A stretch of 10,841 bases of DNA from Bacteroidota bacterium. Its GTDB lineage: Bacteria > Bacteroidota > Bacteroidia > Flavobacteriales > Flavobacteriaceae. Shown here one piece after another: positions 6,102 through 10,841 of the stretch. How positions within the stretch are numbered: the stretch's first letter is position 1; every line of letters begins with the position of its first letter. The position numbers were made by a program, and so were the translations under genes. Below the pieces are notes generated by a model. That model was not told where the DNA came from. It did not search any database and saw only the letters and a list, made by a program, of their open reading frames with translations. Location of the stretch: the NCBI GenBank assembly GCA_023457535.1, contig JAEWLN010000028.1:1-10841 (forward strand), read 5' to 3'.

Positions 6102-6258
6102 AACTGTGGTGGCATCGGCTCACGCACTGGGAATACTGGCCGTTTTGGCTCGTATATGTCCCGATTTACTTCCAATGGGCGTAGCTTTTTTGGCGCAAAA
6201 GGCTCGGGATATTTGCGATGCGTCGGGTTTATGGTTATTTTTACGGCAAATTTGGCCC
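6098..6258 (+). pseudogene. Remnant of the N-terminus of an ATP-grasp-type protein
   Basis: From TTG at 6098 a frame gives LKLWWHRLTHWEYWPFWLVY then VPIYFQWA and hits TAG at 6179-6181. From memory, this aromatic pattern (RLTHWEYWPF...VY.PIY..W) matches the start of flavobacterial ATP-grasp proteins labelled D-alanine-D-alanine ligase-like. The next expected segment (W....LKAR) appears one frame over as VAFLAQKAR, consistent with a lost base near 6178. Beyond that no frame is convincing, and the catalytic domain (about 300 residues) is absent. The SDR gene starts at 6259. I therefore read this as a deletion scar in the operon. It could alternatively be an extended 5' leader of the SDR gene. 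Confidence 0.5.
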
Positions 6259-6930
6259 ATGAAAAACATCATTATTACCGGAACCAGTCGCGGTATCGGG
6301 TTTGAACTCGCGTTGCAACTCGCCGATGCCGGGCATCAGGTGCTGGCCCTTTCGCGCAAAACGCCGTCGGAATTGCTGCAACATCCCAATATCACGTGTC
6401 TGGCTGTGGATCTGGCCGCGGACGATTGGCGCGCAACCGAGCAATATCTGGCTTCGTGGCACCACGTCGATGCGATCATCCACAACGCCGGGGCGCTCGT
6501 GCTCAAGCCTTTTGCGCAAACCACGCGTGAGGATTTTGAGCGGGTGTACAAAGTCAACGTTTTTGCGGTGGCCGCGCTCACCCAGGTGTGTTTGCCGTAC
6601 CTGAAAAAAGGCAGCCATGTAGTGTCGATATCGTCTATTGGCGGAGTTCAGGGCAGCGTCAAATTTGCGGGGCTCTCGGCCTACAGTTCAAGCAAAGGCG
6701 CCGTCATTACGCTCAGCGAATTATTGGCCGAGGAATACCGCGAACAAGGCATAGCGTTCAACGTGCTGGCGCTCGGGTCGGTGCAGACAGAAATGCTCGC
6801 CGAGGCTTTCCCCGGATACCAGGCGCCTGTCCAACCGGCAGACATGGCGCGGTTCATCGGCGATTTTGCGCTCAACGGCCAGCAATTTTTCAACGGTAAG
6901 GTTTTGCCCGTCTCGTCAACTACTCCATAG
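6259..6930 (+). CDS. SDR-family NAD(P)-dependent oxidoreductase
   Basis: 223 residues, a classical short-chain dehydrogenase. The Rossmann cofactor motif TGTSRGIG is at 7-14. Asp51 in VDLA follows beta-3, NAG is at 76-78, the catalytic serine lies in ISSIGG (125-126), and Tyr142 and Lys146 are in YSSSK. The C-terminus NGKVLPVSS-TP is short and typical of a flavobacterial SDR subgroup. Arg11 after the glycine motif and Ser32-Arg33 after beta-2 suggest NADPH rather than NADH. The substrate is unknown. The frame is open upstream to 6106, but that stretch is the shifted remnant of another gene and lacks family similarity; MKNIIITGTSRG at 6259 is the natural SDR start. The gene lies within the plus-strand operon, 31 bases before the SprT-like gene. 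Confidence 0.9.
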   Translation: MKNIIITGTSRGIGFELALQLADAGHQVLALSRKTPSELLQHPNITCLAVDLAADDWRATEQYLASWHHVDAIIHNAGALVLKPFAQTTREDFERVYKVNVFAVAALTQVCLPYLKKGSHVVSISSIGGVQGSVKFAGLSAYSSSKGAVITLSELLAEEYREQGIAFNVLALGSVQTEMLAEAFPGYQAPVQPADMARFIGDFALNGQQFFNGKVLPVSSTTP

Positions 6931-6956
6931 TTCTGTAAACTCTGCCCGATAAAATA

Positions 6957-6964
6957 TAACTTTG
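6957..6964 (+). promoter_or_regulatory. Consensus -7 box overlapping the SprT-like gene start
   Basis: TAACTTTG is a perfect TAnnTTTG match but its last three bases are the TTG proposed as start codon at 6962. If it is a real promoter, the transcript would begin after that codon. No TTG at the -33 distance stands out. It is more likely a chance match in an internal operon position. Confidence 0.25.
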
Positions 6965-7573
6965 AACGAAACGCTCACCCGATATTTGCCCGAACACGCC
7001 GTCAAACCGGTGTTTGAACTCATCGTCGCCCACGAGGTGCATCTGAAGATCGTCAACGAACGCACCACACGTCACGGCGATTATAGGAAAGCGCACACCG
7101 GCAAGCACGAGATTACGGTCAACGGCAGTTTGAACAAATACCGTTTTTTGATGACGCTGGTTCACGAGATCGCACATTTGGTCGCTTTTGAGCAATTCGG
7201 ACGCAACATCAAGCCGCACGGACACGAGTGGAAATATACGTTCCAGCGGTTGATGGTGCCGTTTATCAGGCCCGAGATTTTTCCGTCGCAGCTTTTGCCG
7301 TTGCTCGCGCGCCATTTCAGGAATCCGGCAGCCAGCAGCGATACAGACGCCACACTGTCGCTGGCCCTCAAACAATACGATCAACCAACAGATAAAAATT
7401 ATATCTTTGAAATCCCTTACGGCAGCGTGTTCAGGATACACAACGGCCGGTTGTTCCGCAAAGGCGCGCTGCGCACCAAACGCTATGAATGCGTTGAGAT
7501 CAACTCCGGAAAAATGTACCTTTTCAACCCGAACGCCGAAGTGGAAACAGTACCAAATTTTACGACACGATGA
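6962..7573 (+). CDS. SprT-like zinc metalloprotein
   Basis: 203 residues with a zincin motif HEIAH (His68, Glu69, His72) and a further probable ligand His88 in KPHGHEW, the SprT/SprT-like arrangement. This family includes the DNA-protein crosslink protease Spartan and bacterial SprT proteins of uncertain function. After the metal site, NPAASSDTDATLSLALKQYD and the C-terminal block RTKRYECVEI...KMYLFNPNAEVE are typical of the flavobacterial version. A stop at 6950-6952 limits the frame upstream, so the only usual start codon matching the conserved beginning (NE.L..YLPEHAV) is TTG at 6962; the nearest later ATG (7150) would remove conserved sequence. No Shine-Dalgarno is visible. The stop TGA overlaps the next gene's ATG (ATGA, 7570-7573), so the two are translationally coupled. 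Confidence 0.88.
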   Translation: MNETLTRYLPEHAVKPVFELIVAHEVHLKIVNERTTRHGDYRKAHTGKHEITVNGSLNKYRFLMTLVHEIAHLVAFEQFGRNIKPHGHEWKYTFQRLMVPFIRPEIFPSQLLPLLARHFRNPAASSDTDATLSLALKQYDQPTDKNYIFEIPYGSVFRIHNGRLFRKGALRTKRYECVEINSGKMYLFNPNAEVETVPNFTTR

Positions 7574-8631
7574 ATAAGAATTATTACGCCATTTTGATGG
7601 CCGGCGGCGTGGGCTCGCGCTTTTGGCCTGTCAGCACGACCGATTTCCCGAAACAGTTCCACGACATGCTCGGGGCCGGGCAAACGTTGATTCAGAAAAC
7701 GTTCAGCCGGTTGTCGCAACTGATTCCGGCTGAAAACATCCTGATTTTGACCAATGAGCGCTACCACCAGATCGTACTCGATCAGCTGCCGATGGCAACT
7801 CCCGCGAACGTTTTGCTCGAACCGGCCATGCGCAACACCGCGCCCTGCATTTTATATGCATCGCTCAAGATCCAAAAGGAAAACCCCGATGCGGTAATGG
7901 TTGTCGCGCCCAGCGATCACTGGATAGAAGATGAGGCGGCTTTTTCAGAGAACCTACAAGCGTGCTTCGACTTTTGCTCGCGCGAGAATGCACTGATGAC
8001 GCTTGGCATCCAGCCGACATTCCCCAATACGGGCTTTGGTTATATTGAATTTGACCAATCGGACGGGAACCGGATCAAGAAAGTGCGGCAATTTCGCGAA
8101 AAACCGGATTATGAGACGGCTAAAACGTTCCTTGAAAGCGGAAACTTTTTGTGGAACGGCGGCATTTTCATCTGGAGCGCGCGCGCCATTTCAGAGGCTT
8201 TCGAGCGGTTCCAGCCGCAGATGAACGCCATGTTCCAGGAAGGCTTGCCGGTGTACAACACGCCCGACGAGGTGCAATTCATCAACGACAATTATGCGCT
8301 GGCCCAAAACATTTCGATCGATTACGCCGTGATGGAAAACGCGCAAAACGTTTACGTGCTGCCGGCTACTTTTGACTGGAATGATCTTGGCACCTGGGGT
8401 TCATTGCACGAAAAACTCGGCAAGGACAACCAGAACAACGCCGTGGTCAACGCCAGGGTCATTCTTGAGAATGCGCACAACAACATCATCAGGAGCGATG
8501 CCAAAAAAATGATCATCATTGACGGACTCGACGATTTCATCATTGTCGACAAAGAAGACGTATTGCTGATTTATCCCAAAAGCAAAGAGCAGGACATCAA
8601 GCGGATCACCGCGCTCGCACAGGAATTGTAA
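7570..8631 (+). CDS. manC: Mannose-1-phosphate guanylyltransferase
   Basis: 353 residues, the length of the monofunctional enzyme; the phosphomannose isomerase domain of bifunctional forms is absent. It makes GDP-mannose from mannose 1-phosphate and GTP in the cytoplasm, for glycans, LPS/capsule or protein glycosylation. The nucleotide-binding signature GGVGSRFWPVS (12-22) is followed by PKQF (27-30). Further family motifs are PAMRNTAP, APSDH (113-117), the REKP substrate loop, WNGGIF (195-200), DYAVME and FDWNDLGTW. All expected residues for the GDP-mannose pyrophosphorylase fold and metal binding appear intact. It is the last gene of the operon, coupled to the SprT-like gene by ATGA and followed by a strong terminator. 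Confidence 0.95.
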   Translation: MNKNYYAILMAGGVGSRFWPVSTTDFPKQFHDMLGAGQTLIQKTFSRLSQLIPAENILILTNERYHQIVLDQLPMATPANVLLEPAMRNTAPCILYASLKIQKENPDAVMVVAPSDHWIEDEAAFSENLQACFDFCSRENALMTLGIQPTFPNTGFGYIEFDQSDGNRIKKVRQFREKPDYETAKTFLESGNFLWNGGIFIWSARAISEAFERFQPQMNAMFQEGLPVYNTPDEVQFINDNYALAQNISIDYAVMENAQNVYVLPATFDWNDLGTWGSLHEKLGKDNQNNAVVNARVILENAHNNIIRSDAKKMIIIDGLDDFIIVDKEDVLLIYPKSKEQDIKRITALAQEL

Positions 8632-8642
8632 CCGATACAAAG

Positions 8643-8665
8643 AAGCAGGCACTCCTGCTTTTTTT
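8643..8665 (+). terminator. Rho-independent terminator ending the operon
   Basis: AAGCAGG (8643-8649) and CCTGCTT (8654-8660) pair around the loop CACT, and the stem is followed by TTTTT (8661-8665). It lies 11 bases after the stop of the guanylyltransferase gene. The large secreted-protein gene downstream therefore needs its own promoter. Confidence 0.9.
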
Positions 8666-8692
8666 ATTTCAGTAGGGTATCGGCGCGCTGGA

Positions 8693-8721
8693 TTGTTTTT
8701 GAAAGCAGTATCCTACATTCA
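8693..8721 (+). promoter_or_regulatory. Weak promoter candidate for the large secreted protein
   Basis: TTG at 8693-8695, an 18-bp spacer, and TACATTCA at 8714-8721 (six of eight matches to TAnnTTTG). It lies between the operon terminator and the ATG at 8741. No better -33/-7 pair is visible in this 75-base gap. Confidence 0.25.
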
Positions 8722-8740
8722 ACTGCCAAACAAAACCCAC

Positions 8741-10841
8741 ATGATTACGTTATTGAAACGTCTGTTATTGACCGTTGTGATCCTTATCGCACAGACAGGT
8801 CACGCCCAATTGACCAGTTTTACGCTGTCGCTTACCAAAACCGATGAAACCTGTACCGGAAACGGAACGATCCAGTTTTTGCCCGTAAACGCAACACCGG
8901 GATCGAGCATCGTATTCGCCGTATACCTGCTGCCCGATACAACTGCGCCGGTAGCGACGACCTCTGCAACCTTTATCGACGGATTATCCGCAGGGCAATA
9001 CCGCGTCATCGCAACACAGACGCTGAACGGGCAAACCAACAGCGCCCAGCAGGACATCGGGATTTTTAACCTGGTCGTCCCGCTGACCTATTATTTATCG
9101 GGCAGCAGCGTTTGCAGCAACGGATCCATCAGCGTGGCGGTCAATCAGGGCGCGGCCGTTTCGTATGAAATCATTTCCGGGCCGGTCACCGTGCCGCCGC
9201 AGCCATCGCCCGTATTTCAAAATCTGCCCGTGGGACAATACGCCATACGCGTGCACGACGCTTGTGGCGATGCGGTAGTGCAAACCTTTACGCTTGTCAA
9301 TCCGCCGCAAACATTCCATCTCGACGCTTTACAGCCCAAGGGTTGTGCCCTTGCCGATTGCCAATCGATAAGGGTCGCACACGAGCTGACCGCGCTGACC
9401 GGCCAGATTTCGTATCCGGTATCGATACGGTATGTCGTACACACCCCGTCCGGAGTTCAGGAAATATGGCAAACGGTAGCCAACGGCGCACCGGATTCGC
9501 AGGAGTTTGAAACGACGATCCCGTATTTCAACGGCCAGATGTGCACCGTAGATGTAACGGTCACCGACCAATGCGGATACGTCACGACCACGACAGGAAA
9601 CGTGATCGATGAGGCGTTTTCCGCGTCGGTTTCGTCCAGCCCGCAGTGTACGCCTAATTTTGCGATTGAAGCGTGCAATTATGTGTTGCCTCTAACGGTA
9701 TCCTTTGTGTCTGCGCCGCCCGGGTTCGACCCGTTGGCGTTTAACGCGGCATTTCCGGGACCGTTCGCGGAATTGCCGATTATCTTTGCCCCGACCGGTA
9801 CTGCGTTGATGCCGCAGGGAAATTATACCGTGCAAGTCACCGATAGCTGCGGACGTACCGCGCAAGCCACTATCCTGATTGGCGATCCGCCTGAACCCGG
9901 CTATTCGATGTTGCCGCAAAACTGCGGATTCGGACAAGTTTCGATGCCCGGCCAGAACGGCGTCCGGGTCGCGCAGGTCGTCATCACGGGGGCACCCGCG
10001 TCCTTCAGCCAGGGAGTGCCGTTTGATGCTTCGCCTTACATTCAGGGCGGATTCTTCCAGATGTCCCAACTTCCGGCAGGAGCCTATACCTTTGAGGTTG
10101 TCAGCGTGTGCGGGCAAACTTATGAGTACGACATCGTCATACCATCATCGGGGGCGCAACCGGTATTGATCGGGTATTTGCGCGGATGTGGTCCTGATAC
10201 GACATCGGTGCGCATCGGCGTGCAAAACAGCCAGGTGACACAAATTATTTTCAACGCCGCACCGGTTGGGTTTCCGCAGGTGTTGCCGTACGATGCATCG
10301 GCGCAGATCAATCCGGCAGACGGCACATTCTACATGTCCGGATTGCCTGCGGGCGCCTATACATTGTTTATCAAAGACGATTGCGGACAGCGTACCATCA
10401 CGGTCAACATGCCCGGCTATGCGATACTCAGCCAATCGGTGGATGTCGAGCAGAATTGCGGCTCGTTCAACATCCTGATCAATTACGCCTCGAACGAACC
10501 GTTTGCGCAACACACCTTTTGGCTTCAAAAATACGATCCAGCTACAGGCGCTTGGATGCATCCGATTACGGGCGTTTCCGCCACGGCCAACGCCGAACCC
10601 ACGCTGCTGACAGCCTACGCACTTTTGAACCAGATTCCCAATCTCAATATTTCCGCCGTGGGCACGTTTCGCGTCGTGAAATTGCATAAAGTGTACGGTG
10701 ATGGCCAAAATACGCTTACCGCGTGCGTGGTTCCGATCAAAGAATTTATATTCACGGGCGGTCCGCAGATTGTCGCAGCCAACATTTTGCCGTGTGTTTC
10801 CAATCCGGGGCAGGTGGCCATTTCGGCCATCGGTATGGCGC
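8741..10841 (+). CDS. Large secreted modular surface protein, T9SS-type (partial, 3' end beyond window)
   Basis: One frame is open from ATG 8741 to the window edge: 700 codons without a stop. Residues 1-23 are a signal peptide (MITLLKRLLLTVVILIAQ, ending GHAQ). The mature part is a string of beta-sandwich-like modules ending in G.Y.V.V.D.CG, for example GQYAIRVHDACG, GNYTVQVTDSCGR and PAGAYTLFIKDDCGQ. Two units are clearly homologous, at 9893-10156 (residues 385-472) and 10157-10417 (473-559), sharing CG..., ITGAP/FNAAP, P.DAS and LPAGAYT. After them comes a different, longer block with FWLQKYDPATGAW, a FRVVK segment and EFIFTGGPQI, seen in very large flavobacterial proteins with a type B T9SS sorting domain. 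The sorting signal itself would lie downstream and is not visible. A role in adhesion or gliding is inferred, and no enzymatic domain is seen. Confidence 0.85.
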   Translation, partial: MITLLKRLLLTVVILIAQTGHAQLTSFTLSLTKTDETCTGNGTIQFLPVNATPGSSIVFAVYLLPDTTAPVATTSATFIDGLSAGQYRVIATQTLNGQTNSAQQDIGIFNLVVPLTYYLSGSSVCSNGSISVAVNQGAAVSYEIISGPVTVPPQPSPVFQNLPVGQYAIRVHDACGDAVVQTFTLVNPPQTFHLDALQPKGCALADCQSIRVAHELTALTGQISYPVSIRYVVHTPSGVQEIWQTVANGAPDSQEFETTIPYFNGQMCTVDVTVTDQCGYVTTTTGNVIDEAFSASVSSSPQCTPNFAIEACNYVLPLTVSFVSAPPGFDPLAFNAAFPGPFAELPIIFAPTGTALMPQGNYTVQVTDSCGRTAQATILIGDPPEPGYSMLPQNCGFGQVSMPGQNGVRVAQVVITGAPASFSQGVPFDASPYIQGGFFQMSQLPAGAYTFEVVSVCGQTYEYDIVIPSSGAQPVLIGYLRGCGPDTTSVRIGVQNSQVTQIIFNAAPVGFPQVLPYDASAQINPADGTFYMSGLPAGAYTLFIKDDCGQRTITVNMPGYAILSQSVDVEQNCGSFNILINYASNEPFAQHTFWLQKYDPATGAWMHPITGVSATANAEPTLLTAYALLNQIPNLNISAVGTFRVVKLHKVYGDGQNTLTACVVPIKEFIFTGGPQIVAANILPCVSNPGQVAISAIGMA

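Noticed and set aside
6106..6258. Extended N-terminus of the SDR protein from GTG 6106
   Set aside because: The Rossmann beta-1 strand begins right after ATG 6259, and the upstream stretch is explained better as an out-of-frame remnant of another gene.
8800..10830. Minus-strand and off-frame open frames within the large secreted protein gene
   Set aside because: They are side effects of the G/C-rich codon pattern; the plus frame from 8741 is continuous, has a signal peptide and repeated modules.
1..10841. CRISPR array, tRNA, rRNA, transposase, integrase or phage genes
   Set aside because: No regularly spaced repeats, no cloverleaf-like or rRNA sequence and no mobile-element protein motif was recognised on either strand.

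Overview
The window looks like a chromosomal segment of a member of the Bacteroidota, most likely a Flavobacterium-like Flavobacteriaceae with unusually balanced base composition (roughly half G+C by eye). The evidence is: promoter boxes of the TAnnTTTG type, almost no Shine-Dalgarno sequences before the starts, a flavobacterial cluster (DinB, NRDE/TANGO2, SDR, SprT-like, mannose-1-phosphate guanylyltransferase), and a very large secreted modular protein of the kind exported by type IX secretion.

Layout. Bases 1-111 are the last codons of an acyl-CoA dehydrogenase, followed by an intrinsic terminator (161-190). A 306-base gap then holds two copies, in opposite orientation, of a 17-bp palindromic site about 101 bp apart; the second lies inside a candidate promoter. 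Next is a two-component pair arranged tail to tail: an 802-residue membrane hybrid histidine kinase carrying its own receiver and HPt domains (418-2826, +) and an NtrC-type sigma-54 activator (2827-4170, -). Their stop codons abut in the palindrome TGATCA. Upstream of the activator, on the same strand, is a small secreted protein gene (4299-4613, -). It has its own terminator and a sigma-54 promoter-like sequence (4664-4648) with dyads and direct repeats at enhancer distance. The simplest reading is a local circuit: kinase, then internal phosphorelay, then sigma-54 activator, then a secreted/periplasmic small protein.

Bases 4903-8631 form a tight plus-strand operon: DinB-family protein (with a scrambled stretch that looks like two compensating frameshifts), NRDE/TANGO2-family protein, a decayed start of what looks like an ATP-grasp gene, an SDR oxidoreductase, a SprT-like zinc metalloprotein and a mannose-1-phosphate guanylyltransferase that supplies GDP-mannose. 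A strong terminator closes it at 8643-8665.

From 8741 to the window edge a single frame stays open for 700 codons. It encodes a signal peptide followed by repeated beta-sandwich-like modules with GxYT...D.CG motifs, typical of flavobacterial T9SS-exported surface proteins. Its C-terminus is outside the window.

Nothing here proves a wholly new system. The best candidates for new biology are the sigma-54 circuit around the small secreted protein and the paired TACAGA-N3-TCTGTA sites before the kinase.
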